A stretch of DNA of 64,000 nt from positions 11,453,200-11,517,199 of the forward strand of contig NC_063281.1 of NCBI RefSeq assembly GCF_910591885.1, given 5' to 3'. This stretch comes from Bombus terrestris. Taxonomy: Eukaryota > Arthropoda > Insecta > Hymenoptera > Apidae. Under the pieces are notes generated by a model. The model saw only the letters and a list, made by a program, of their open reading frames with translations, was not told the origin of the DNA and ran no database searches. The position numbers were made by a program, and so were the translations under genes. Positions 1 through 10,181 of the stretch are shown here, piece after piece (the stretch's first letter is position 1; every line of letters starts with the position of its first letter).

Positions 1-1664
1 GAGATCAAAAAATCTTATCTCTCCCATTAGCGATGTCGATATCATAACAAAGTAAGTCAAAAATCGTTTTAATATTTTTGAGTAAAGCAATAGAATAATT
101 TATTCGTGTTTACTTTAGGGAAGTTATTACACTTTGGAATCAAATGCAAAAAGTGCCTGAAGATGCAAGGGGCATCGGTATACAAATATCTAAACTAGAA
201 ATATTAAAAAATAAATCCCGTGGTACAACTTTATTAAATTTCATTAAAAATAAACCAAGTAGCACAGTTCAACCAACTATTGAAACAAATAAAGGCAATG
301 AAGTTCAACCCTTAACACATTCGGATGTTGTCGCAGTAATTTCTAACGACGTTAATAATGAGCAAAAATTGCACGTTCCATCCGGTATCAACGAATCAGT
401 CTTTTCCGAACTTCCGGAGGAAATAAGAAATGAAATTTTGTATCCTAACAAAAGTAAAGGATTATCAGATGATAATAAAGATGGAGGTACTGTTAGCGTA
501 CAAAATACGAACAAAACACAGCCACAGAAAAGTGTGCAAATGCATCATGAGAATTTTTTTAAACAAATAAAACCTGGCATTTCCAGGCCAAAGGTGGAAA
601 TGCCACCTATTCACGAGATAGATATGTCTGTTTTAATAGAACTACCTGAAGATATACGAAATGAAATTCTTAATGAATACAGTGCTAATAAAAATCAAAC
701 GAATGCGAATACCAATAAAAATAGTAAATCTTCAACCAGTAAAGCAGCAATTTCTACAGAAATTAAATGCGATGAGCAAAATATATCTTATTCGCAAGTG
801 GATCCAGAATTTTTAGCTGCATTATCGGAAGATCTAAGACGCGATGTTCAAATGTATTGCACTGCTAAAAAGGCAGAATACAATTCGAAAATAAGAAAGG
901 ATGGTATGAATAGTAATGGATTTGTAAGAAATAACGAAAACACGAAACAGATTAAAAAAGGGGAACCTAATTCCAAAAATAAAAATAGCAATAAAAATGG
1001 CAAAGCGACACATTCTAAAAATAAAAGAAAGAACGGACAAACGTTAAACAAAGCATTGAAAAACGTAAATGAACTTGAACAGATATCGAAGAATAAAACT
1101 AATACTGGTATTGCAAGATTCATAATGCCTCCCGTGGAAAAAACCGACTCTGTGAATGATCAAATTACTGAGGATGACACGGAGGCTATTCTTTCTCATA
1201 ATCGTACTATCTCAGAAGATAATGACAGCGCGAACCAACATCAAGATATTTTAATTGACCTCGTAAATCGTTTACTTAATCTACCTCTGAAACAGGTAGC
1301 TGTTATTTATCACTATAGATTATTTTCTTTCTTTGATACATTTTGTCGGGTGGATTAAAAAATGTTAAAGCGATCAGATGGTATTTAATTTCAAGCAAGT
1401 CACTTATGAAGGAGTGAATGCTTGATATGCATGCTTGATAATCCGGCTGGTCATCATGTCATCCGTTTAAACATAAATTTTGTAGAATTAATGCAAATAT
1501 AAAATACACGGTTGCAGGTAAAAATACAAATACAAACGTGGATCACTAATTCTAAAATCGTGAATGAAGTAGACTTTTTATCGCTTGCGACATTTCTTAG
1601 CATGCTCCCGGAGAAAAGACGCATCGAAGATTTACATGTATTATTGAAAACCATGCATAGGTAA
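1..1664 (+). CDS. Rev1: DNA repair protein REV1, C-terminal part (3' end of gene; starts before window)
   Basis: REV1 is a Y-family deoxycytidyl transferase and the scaffold that recruits other translesion polymerases to stalled replication forks in the nucleus. Three exons join in one frame: 1-51 (donor gtaagt at 52), 119-1295 (acceptor ttttag-like at 117-118) and 1518-1664 (stop TAA 1662-1664). The first two exons encode the end of the polymerase little-finger region, including DARGIGIQISKLE. The large middle exon is Asn/Lys-rich and disordered. It carries ubiquitin-binding motifs FSELPEEIRNEIL (402-440) and LIELPEDIRNEIL (633-671), plus a degenerate third copy FLAALSEDLRRDV (810-848). The last exon encodes the end of the REV1 C-terminal domain (VDFLSLATFLSMLPEKRRIEDL), which in the family binds REV7 and inserter polymerases. 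Reading straight through the donor at 1296 gives only a spurious extension to 1358. The N-terminal BRCT domain and polymerase core lie outside the window. The gene is tail to tail with GMP synthase. Confidence 0.94.
402..848 (+). other. Three UBM-like ubiquitin-binding repeats within REV1
   Basis: Three similar segments, each 13 residues long, lie at 402-440, 633-671 and 810-848. The first two keep the Leu-Pro core that contacts ubiquitin in known UBMs. The third has Leu-Ser instead of Leu-Pro but keeps the following acidic/Ile-Leu-Arg pattern. Vertebrate REV1 is usually described with two UBMs. Confidence 0.75.
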
Positions 1665-2311
1665 TCTATTATGCAAATTTCATACGCACACCCTTGTAAT
1701 AGGTGGATTTTGAGTAATATAACACAGAGGATTCGGGGAATAGATATCATTTTACTCAGTTATGATTGATAAATAAAAATGATATTAAAGATAATACATT
1801 AACTTATTTATGTTCGTATTTTTAGATGTATGACAAAAACTGGAAATTGCATTTGGCATGGGACATATAGGAAAACAGTAAAATACGTTCAACATTATAT
1901 GCAAATTGAATATAACAGTAACCTCATGGTACCACCAATCAAATGCAACCTTTTGCAATGTAACAGTGATGTAATGTAAATTTTTCGAAATTTAATAAAT
2001 TAATATTTTTACAATGAGGTTAATAAGAAACCTATTTACAAGCAAACATGATACTTACCTTCAATTTCATTGAACACAGTATCAGTATTCTTTAGGTAAC
2101 ATATTAATTTACAATCGAGAACATATTTTTTTTCTGAAAGAACTATGCTCAAAGGTTTCATATAAATCGGTAAGAAGTCATAAACTTCGAATTCGTACGT
2201 ATTTTTGTAATATATATATATATATATTTTTAAATATATTTTTTACTTTGTAGTTGTTACGCGCTGGGAAGGTGAAAAAATAGAAAGGGGTGAGTTAGAG
2301 ATGAGCGTTTA
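1665..2311. other. Convergent intergenic region between REV1 and GMP synthase
   Basis: AT-rich spacer of about 650 bp holding the 3' UTRs of both convergent genes. It contains a canonical AATAAA for REV1 and a short TA run at about 2211-2227. No further coding signal was seen; the 98-codon minus frame at 1454-1750 is antisense to the last REV1 exon. Confidence 0.7.
1772..1777 (+). terminator. Polyadenylation signal AATAAA of REV1
   Basis: A canonical AATAAA lies 108 bp after the REV1 stop codon in AT-rich sequence. It is the first canonical signal found downstream of the stop, so it probably sets the mRNA 3' end. Confidence 0.55.
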
Positions 2312-5171
2312 CTACTCCCATTCGGTAGTTCCTGGCGGTTTAGATGTTAAGTCGTATAAAACACGCGAGATACCGGGTATTGAAGATATTTCGGTCACCA
2401 ATTTCTTCACCACCTATGGAAAAAAAGAAGTATTGACTTCTTATGCTTACATCTATTATATCGAATGTGTATACACACATATATATCAAACTTACATGTA
2501 GTGGCAATTCCTTCCCAGGAATAGCTGGTGTGCCAGTCATAAAATCATTAGTGACGAATGGCCTAAGAACAACTGAACGTTGACATGAGGGTATTCGAGA
2601 AGCAGCGTCGCGATCGAAATGTATGGGAATTAAAACTACTGGCATTTGACTGATTGCTCCCATACAACCATTAGTAGCTAATACTAAGTTTGCTACGTGA
2701 TCTGCTTGTCGAAGCGTAGCTATCACATTCGATGTAAGATGAGTTGGTGTGATATCCGTTACAGAATGATGTAGGTGAGGACCAAAAATGAAGCACACAC
2801 GGTTTACGTTATGACATACTCGCGGAATTAGTTTTGCGAGGAACAATAGATCCTTCCAATCTATACCCTCGGACAAATTTTCTTCGCTAGATAACCCTAC
2901 TACATAGCTGTAACTTCTTCGATCTCCCTACATTGTACAGTAAATGTTTTAATCCTTGTAATCAGTCAGGCGGGTTTATTAATCAGATTATTCGTAAGTG
3001 ATGAACATTATACCTGTACTCCTACACTGCGTATAGGCAAGAGTGTTGCAGAAATATGTCGGTAACTCGAAAGCTGTCGTAAATATTGGCGTTCAGATTC
3101 ACTAGTCGCACCTTCTACACGATTTAATAATCCGTGTTTCTTTTGAAGCATTTGTTCGTATTCGGCCATTATTTTAACTATCACCTTGGATGGAATTATT
3201 AATTTGTTATTTTATGGATTTTTTATGGAGAAGGTGTTCTTTATTATTCATTTTATCGATACCGTAAACGAAAATACCTGTGTTTCTGAAAAATCCTTAT
3301 CCATATAAGGTTCATCTGCACATAGAATGCGTACAGCAAGTCCAGGACCGGGATACGGATGACGAGCAACTAATGATGCTGGTAATCCAAGATCACATCC
3401 TAATTGTCTCACTTCATCCTTATGAAAATCTTTTAAAGGTTCTACTATATGACCTTGAGCTCTTAATGCTCTAACGAGTTCACTGTCATTGTGATGCGTT
3501 TTTATCGCATCTGCTTTACCTGATAGAAGTGTTTATATTTTATGTAAATTTGTTGCTTCTAACAGATATGAAAGAACAATGCATTTACGACTATTAATTT
3601 ACCACTAGCTAATGCACTCGCACTTTCTATAAGGTCAGGCCTGAGAGTGCCTTGTCCAAGAAACACTTCTTCTGGCTTCAAACCCATCTCTGCCATTGCT
3701 TCGTTGGCTACTCTCACAAAAACATCTCCTATGATTTTTCGTTTCTCTTCTGGGTTGGTTGTCGCACACAACATTTTAGTTAATCTAGTTCTTGGGCTAG
3801 TTGCTGTTCCACATATTCCTTTGTTGTTTATAGTATTTGCATTGGTTACTGGAGTAGCGTTATCCAAGGGTACTGATGTAGTTCCTTGCATGAAGCAGCG
3901 ACCGGCATTGACGACTCTTAATCGAATTCCCAATTGTGCTAAACTTTGTTCCACAAATTGTGTCTCTCCTTTCCGCATAAAGCCATTATTGATATGCAAA
4001 GCTATGACTTGTTCCTTATTTAAAGCTTTATGTAATAGTGCTGCACATACCGTAGAATCCACACCGCCACTCACTAATAACTATGATTGTTTTTTTTCTA
4101 TTTTAATTGACAATCACATTTTATCATACATTATACTATGTTTTTCAAATATTTTCAACAATTTTACGAATCTTTTCAAGGAATACGAATTCTAGTAAAT
4201 TTCTAATAAAATTACCTAAATGCTGATTATATAAACCTGTATCTTACCAAAACTTTTTTGTTGCCAACTGTATCTTTGATATACTGGATACACTGTGCCT
4301 CCCGACCACGCAGTGTATAATTACCAGTGAGGCCAGCAATACCAAACAAAAAATTGTGTAACATTGTTTTTCCATTAGGTGTAAGATCTACTTCTGGGTG
4401 AAATTGTACTCCATACAAGTTCATTTTATCACTTGCTATTCCTGCTATAAAGTTTGATGATCTCCCAGTGATATGAAAGCTATCAGCCACCCTATCTATA
4501 CTGTCCCCATGTGTTAACAGTACCATTTGCTCTTTCTCCAAGCCCCTGACAAATTATTCATTTTTTAAATATCTTACACTTACAGATAAAAGCATGGAAT
4601 GGATCATTTGTTTTGACTCACTTACTTAAATAATAGGCACTTGGAGTCTATTTCAATGGGAAACTGACCATCTTCTCTACCTTCTTTACTTATTACCGTA
4701 CCACCAAATTCTTTATTCATCATTTGCATTCCATAACAAATACCTAGTACTGGAATTCCTATTCTGAAGATGTCTGCATCATATTTAGGTGCATCTTCTG
4801 CATATACTGAACTTGGCCCTCCAGAAATTATGATAGCTCTAAAAATTTATATTCAAAAGAATATAATTAGTGTTTGTATATTCATATATACATATTTATA
4901 TATATAAATACCCGGTTTCTAATATAAAAACATATGATTTGTGATCTTACTTATAACCCTTTTCTTGGAGAGTGAATGCAGATGTATCCAGGGGCAGAAT
5001 TTCACTGTGCACATTTAATTCACGAATCTTTCGATCTATCACTTTACCATATTGTGCCCCTGCATCCAGAATGGCCACTTTTTCATCGACACATGCCATG
5101 CCCAATGTTGCTTCGTTAGCTCCATTATTTCTCTCTGCGCGAAACAATAATCCGTCCGCGCTTTTTTCCAT
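2312..5171 (-). CDS. GMP synthase (glutamine-hydrolysing), eight coding exons, 718 residues
   Basis: The enzyme converts XMP, ATP and glutamine to GMP in the cytosol, the last step of de novo guanine nucleotide synthesis. Coding exons in transcript order are 5171-4951, 4838-4626, 4545-4248, 4080-3603, 3519-3278, 3184-3014, 2927-2496 and 2413-2312, with stop TAG at 2314-2312. All junctions are GT-AG and keep frame, giving 718 residues (human enzyme 693). Residues 31-240 form the class I glutamine amidotransferase with triad C108 (GICYG), H194 and E196 (FHPE). The ATP pyrophosphatase P-loop SGGVDS is at 248-253. The C-terminal dimerisation/XMP-binding part includes VGVQGDRRSYSY, LIPRVCHNVNRV, HFDRD and the terminal SKPPGTTEWE. 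The start at 5171 is chosen because KVAILDAGAQYGKVIDR follows about 30 residues later, as in the family. Drosophila calls this gene burgundy; vertebrates call it GMPS. Confidence 0.97.
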
Positions 5172-5185
5172 TTCAAAATTTCTTG

Positions 5186-5209
5186 TATTGCTATTGCTAT
5201 TGCTATTGC
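5186..5209. repeat. Hexamer microsatellite (TATTGC)4 just upstream of the GMP synthase start
   Basis: Four perfect tandem copies of TATTGC. On the minus (gene) strand this reads (GCAATA)4, which creates three successive TAG trinucleotides spaced six bases apart, each a potential splice acceptor. Confidence 0.85.
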
Positions 5210-6022
5210 GGTGATTTGAATAATCCTATAAGTATATGATAAATTCAATGAGAAATCAAATATAAGTAAACAAATAATAAAATAACACATAAATCTATTT
5301 TTAGCTTCCCTCAAAGTATACTCAAACTTAGCTGCTATAATGTAACAAAGAACAGAATAAAGAAAAATTTTTCCATTTGTTAAAATTAAAAAGGTGTTGT
5401 GGCAGAGGAAAATTATATGATTGTAGTCAATAATAAAGCAAATAATTTAAAAAAATTATCTTTTATATTATTATTTGAAATTAGATCAGCAGTTTATTAG
5501 GAAATAATTCTAAGTTACATACTACCTTAAGTTCATTGTTTATTAATTACTGTATCATTTTCATGTTATTGAAAACAGATGAGCAAAATTGGATTACACA
5601 CTACAATTACAAATATAAAGTTTTTTTACTATATGAAACTGATGTTGTAAGCTTCTCATTTTAACAGATGGAAAAGATATACAAACCACCCTGTTACAAA
5701 TAATATCTAAAGATATCGCTGCATGTAAATGCTATTATAGTATGTCACAACCCAGTATAAGTTCTGACAACTACTGTACATTATAGATATTTGATTCATA
5801 TGGGAAATTTATTTGAAAATATATACGTGCATATTTTATATTATTTAATGAATGACCTAAATGATGTTTTGAAAAGAACCATTAAATATGACGTTCAGCA
5901 AAAAATAAATAACCGGCCGTAAATTTTATGAGCACGTTTCTTAGAAACGAGAGTATTATAATAGCATATCTACTACATGTATCATCTTTTTAGAGACCAG
6001 TAAAATGCATCAAAAGACTTAC

Positions 6023-6123
6023 CAAATTATACGAGGCACAGAATATTTCACGCCTAAATCACCAACTAACGTAAAATTAATTACAGCAAAACAGAATGTG
6101 CACTCTTTGGACGAGGCAGCCAT
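6023..6123 (-). other. Candidate 5' exon of GMP synthase with an upstream reading frame
   Basis: On the minus strand an ATG at 6123-6121 opens 33 codons (MAASSKECTFCFAVINF...) that run into a good donor, tttg followed by gtaagt, with exon end at 6023. A TGA sits immediately before the ATG, so this is the first codon of the frame. It is probably a 5' UTR exon of GMP synthase. Depending on the acceptor used it would be a short uORF, an overlapping uORF or an N-terminal extension. Whether transcription begins upstream of the ATG is unknown. Confidence 0.3.
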
Positions 6124-6811
6124 TCAATCGCCTGCAATAGTCACAATGCAGTGACTGCCTTCAGCTTGAGAGTAACGTAGGAAACCAACAGTATAGTCTA
6201 AAAGTTCCTAGCAAAATTCAATACTTATTATATTAATCGATCAATTTTTGAAAAAATATCATCTTATATGGTGATTGACGATTGCTACTTCACGTACCTG
6301 CAGACACTCCACGATTTAATATTTTTTCTTCGACGATTATTTCTCCAGTTATCAAGTTTGTCTATGATCCGTCTAGTTTTTTCGTGGAATAGGGCTAACA
6401 TGAAGATAGTAAATTCTGACATTTATTGAGCAGCATTTTTTGGGCACGTTTAAGGATTATATGTGTTTATTGTTTTTTATATATTTACATAATAAAGCAT
6501 ACGTGTAAATATATCACAAGGTCAATTGTGATCTGCCTCTATGATGTTTAATTGAATGTTAATTCAATACTCTTGACTATCTCAAAATTGCAGCAGTCAT
6601 ATTTGACGTGTTAAAATAAAAAAATTATCTTATCGCGCGAATGTTTTCTTAATTTAAAATGTTTCGACATAGTTGCTTAACATTGCTTTAAAGCACATGT
6701 ATGTATGTATATATATTTATTTATTTATATTATATAGTACATTCAAATGAAAATCACCCACGACAAATTTCAGTAAAAGGGAGAAAACGTAATAATAGCA
6801 GATTTTGTAAA

Positions 6812-7624
6812 ATGTCATTTATAAGTCAATCTTGTTTGTTGGAGGAAAAAGATATTTGTAGAACTAGTAAAGATTTTACAGATGACGTATCCAAAGCAGT
6901 CAAGTATTTTCTACCGACAGAAATTGCTATTCATAATACAGAAATTGATTGCTGGATTTCGTATCATGACGTAGTGTATGATTTGACTGATCTTTGTAAA
7001 ATTTGGGCGAATAAAAGGGAGATCAAACCAATATTAGCTTATGCCGGTAAAGATATAAGTCATTGGTTTGATCACGAAAGAAATGACATTAAACATTACA
7101 TACATCCTGTTACGGGAGTATTGGTACCATATTGCCCTCATGGTCCGATTCCGGATGTAACACCTTCCGTAGTACCTTGCAGTACTTGGCGACCGTTAGA
7201 TAAATGTCCTTGGTGGCTCGATGAAAAATATAAAAAAGGATACTTAACCAAAAATGCACGTCCATGTAGAATTTTAAATGTCCTCATCGGAGTACAAGTT
7301 ATTATAATGGTACAATACTAGATGTTTATCGTTCAAAGAAACAGATCTTTATTTTATTGTAATAAAAGATGTTTACAATCGACGTGTTAATGAAAGAATT
7401 TCGTAAAGGTCTGCGAGGAAGATTCTATTAGGCGTATTCAAGAACGTGCTCTTATTTATAACGAAAATGGAAAGTCTTATACGTGGAAGTTTGAAGGAAA
7501 GGATTTGAATATCGATTTAACTTTGACAGAAAATGGTATTGCAGATGAACGAGATCGTTTTGCCGCTTGCGGCCTGCCTGAAGATTATTATATTCCATGT
7601 CTCATGTGTTACTACAATGAATGA
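6812..7624 (+). CDS. CYB5D1: Cytochrome b5 domain-containing protein 1, two exons, 237 residues
   Basis: CYB5D1 in other animals is a redox-linked ciliary protein associated with axonemal radial spokes. Exons 6812-7297 and 7397-7624 (stop TGA 7622-7624) join in phase 0 to give 237 residues; human is 228. Residues 32-100 are the cytochrome b5-like domain: YFLPTEIAIHN, CWISYHDVVYDLTDL and AGKDISHWFDHERNDIKHYI. The classic HPGG loop is absent, as in vertebrate CYB5D1. Residues 152-237 form the C-terminal beta-grasp-like part (KSYTWKFEGKDLNIDLTLTENGI). The start at 6812 (MSFISQS) is preferred to the upstream in-frame ATG at 6701, whose extension is low-complexity Tyr/Ile sequence, probably 5' UTR. 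The intron donor is weak (gttatt; gtacaa six bases upstream is an alternative that drops two residues). The gene lies about 250 bp before the malate dehydrogenase-like gene on the same strand. Confidence 0.92.
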
Positions 7625-7875
7625 TCTAATAATAATTCAGATGAATAAGCAGAAATGGTGGGAAAAATTCTAGGGGCTATACATATGTATATGAAAGTAA
7701 AATGAACATGAATTATTATTCGAAGGAAAGTTTCCTACGGTATCATCGTATAATAGTTAAAGCAAATACAAAAGATGGCACCACGACCACTTTAGTCAAT
7801 ATAAGTCAGCTAACTTTCATTCAAGGAAATGAGAACTTTATCTCGTTCAGTAGGCCTTTATAAAATTTAACGACA

Positions 7876-10063
7876 ATGTTTTCACCTATAACGATTCGTA
7901 CTTTTCGAAATTTGACATCGCGTATTTCTCACGGCAGATATTTTAATCCTCTGACTAAAAAGAATGCTTTTCAAATTACTAGTACACAAATTGATGCCTT
8001 CTCTTCGAAATCTATGAAAGTAGCTATTTTGGGTGCTGCTAGCAAGACTGGTAATTTAGGTTACATTCCCTTCCTTTTTCTACTGTATATTTTACATACT
8101 GATTACGTTGTCACGCTATAGGGAATAGTCTTTCACTGTTTCTGAAACAGTCACCTCTGATCGATGAACTGGCAATTTTCGATAATAAATGCGTTTATGG
8201 TCTTGCGCTGGATTTGAATTATATCGACACGAGGTGCAAGGTTAGTACGTGTAATTATCCTGAAACGAGTCTCGAGCACACGCTCGAAGGAGCGAAAATA
8301 GTAATGATCGTAGCAGATGACAGGATCAAAGAGAACCAACACGAAGTCTTGAAATCTAATGCAGATAGGCTATCAGATCTACTGCCGAACGTTATTAAAT
8401 TTTCACCTCAGGTAACGAACTAGGCCGACTAATGATTACGTTCTTTTTATTATGAAAGAGTATCTCTTAGATATTTTACTCGTGAAAAATATAGTCACAC
8501 ATACAAATTTTCGTACACTTTTTAAAACAGACCTTTTTCTTTTTGTTTTCTTTAAACAAAGCACACAACGACGTATAATAAATGTTTCTTAATACAGGTA
8601 TAAAAGAGTAATGAAAAAGTTATTAATTGTTTTGGTATAGAACACATTTACTTTGCAGTAAAATTTTGTAGCATTTTATTTCAGTAATAAATGGATGTTT
8701 TATAGGGTATTTAGGCTTATAACTGAGACAATAAAGATGCGTTATAGATTCGTATAATGGTACAACGCCATGTTTTCTAGATGGTTGGCCGCCGTTTTTT
8801 TATATGTAGTAGCTGACCTCGGCTTTTAACGCCCTCACAGCTTCATCAATTACAAGCAGGTTGTTTTCGACATTCTTCGTGACGATTTCAGACAAGGACA
8901 AGGATATTTGTCTTTGGTCATCTACATACCATTTCCTTTATAGCGATGTCGATGATGTGTTCCTTTTCGTGCCTTGTCTATTTTATTTCCGACCAAATTT
9001 AGCTTTGTAAACCTTTTTAAGGTCCGATCTGCAAGGCATCAATTTCAATGTCGACTTCTATGGTGAATATCTCTGGCCTTTTTTACTTTAGGCTATGGTC
9101 GCAGTCGTAATGAATCCGATAAATAGTTTAATACCTCTGGCAATGGAAATGTATAAAAAGGCTGGAATTTACGAGTACAATCGTCTTTTCGGTGTAATTA
9201 ATTATAATTGTCTTAGAGCGAATACCTTCGCTGCAAAATTTATGGGTGTTGAACCAGAATGTATGATAGTACCTGTAATTGGCGGAGGTTGTCCGAAAAC
9301 GTGTATTCCACTTTTCTCTCAGGCAAAACCTTCCACCGAATTATCTCAGGTTGTAAAAATTTCACTAAACGTTTCACAGTGCCTTTTTGATTATCACCGA
9401 GTAATCGATCAGTCCATTAATTAATTAGATAGAGGCTAGCAGATTGACACAGGCCGTAAGAATACCCAACGAAGAGTTACTGACATCAAGCAAAGTTAAA
9501 GAGAAAACATTTTTAACTCTGTCTTTTGCGGCTGCAAGATTTTGCATGTCTCTATGTAAAGGTATTGTTACACTACCGTCCGTAAATTACAGAATTCTTA
9601 GTTTATCTAAAAATAGATATAAGTGAGCGTTGCAACTATTATTGCCATTATTAATTATTCATTATTATTGGAAACAAGTTTTTATTTACCAAGTTTTTCA
9701 AAGCCATTCTTTATTTATGTGTGTTGTTTTTCATCTCATGATGAAGATTAGCAAGTGTTTCCTGTTTTACGGACGGGAGTGTACATCAAATACGCAATAT
9801 TTTTCATAATTAGATCTGAAATTCACATTTCGTTATTGAATTATTTAGCCTTACGACACGAAAGAAACGTTGTGGAATATGCATATGTCAGATCGTGCAT
9901 GATACCACAACTAACATATTTCGCTGCTCCCTTGGAATTAGGTCCTAATGGAATTCAGAGATATTTGGGTATTCCACCTTTGAGCGATTACGAATGCGAG
10001 CTTCTTAAAGCAGCTATACCGTGTTTAAAGGAAGCTATTAAACTTGGAGAGGTAACGAAGTAA
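7876..10063 (+). CDS. Mitochondrial malate dehydrogenase-like protein, probable pseudoenzyme, five exons, 348 residues
   Basis: Exons 7876-8050, 8122-8411, 9092-9349, 9453-9561 and 9849-10063 (stop TAA 10061-10063) join in one frame through GT-AG introns. The fold is that of NAD-dependent mitochondrial malate dehydrogenase (usual length about 338). The first 40 residues are Arg-rich with no acidic residue before D40, a typical matrix-targeting signal. KVAILGAASKTGN (48-60) replaces the Rossmann GAAGGIGQ. NPINSLIPLAMEMYKKAGIY and LRANTFAAKF are well kept. Key catalytic positions are not: the Asp before VVRAN is N194, the catalytic His of GGHAGKT is G221 (VIGGGCPKT), and the mobile-loop PRKPGMTR is replaced by DDRIKENQHE. 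R197 remains. Oxaloacetate reduction is therefore unlikely, and a structural or regulatory role is inferred. The frame is intact over all five exons with no internal stop, so this is not a decayed pseudogene. Confidence 0.93.
8412..9091 (+). other. Long intron 2 of the malate dehydrogenase-like gene
   Basis: 680-bp intron between the exons ending FSPQ and starting AMVAVVMNPI. Donor gtaacg and acceptor ttttactttag. It is AT-rich; no nested gene or convincing repeat seen. Confidence 0.8.
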
Positions 10064-10175
10064 AAATATTATTGAGAAAACAAAATGACATCCTTGACTC
10101 TTCGCAGACTCTTGCTCTTGGACACGAAAACATTTCATCCGAAGTATGCTTGCAACATACCGATTCGTGTGATCG

Positions 10176-10181
10176 AATAAA
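10176..10181 (+). terminator. Polyadenylation signal AATAAA of the malate dehydrogenase-like gene
   Basis: Canonical AATAAA 113 bp after the stop codon, the first such signal downstream of the gene. Confidence 0.55.

Larger units (their letters stand above)
5172..6811. promoter_or_regulatory. Head-to-head intergenic region: GMP synthase leader plus probable bidirectional promoter
   Basis: GMP synthase (-) and CYB5D1 (+) are divergent, so their promoters share this interval of about 1.6 kb. The half next to GMP synthase is AT-rich and looks like a 5' UTR intron: on the minus strand a strong donor (gtaagt at 6022-6017) and candidate acceptors near 5226 and 5182 are seen. CpG is denser at 5880-6400, the likely core promoter area. 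The stretch 6500-6811 looks like the CYB5D1 leader. Transcription start sites cannot be placed from sequence alone. Confidence 0.55.

Noticed and set aside
1296..1358. REV1 C-terminus ending VAVIYHYRLFSFFDTFCRVD
   Set aside because: This is read-through of an intron. Splicing at 1295 to 1518 restores the conserved C-terminal domain end.
2301..2501. 66-codon plus-strand frame near the GMP synthase stop
   Set aside because: Antisense to the last GMP synthase exon and intron; no family resemblance.
3647..4195. 182-codon plus-strand frame
   Set aside because: Antisense shadow of the GMP synthase ATP-pyrophosphatase exon.
7369..7411. Apparent +1 frameshift in CYB5D1 (frame starting MFTIDVLMKEFRK then VCEEDS)
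   Set aside because: An acceptor at 7395-7396 gives NFVKVCEEDS in frame, with exactly the spacing seen in vertebrate CYB5D1, so no frameshift is needed.
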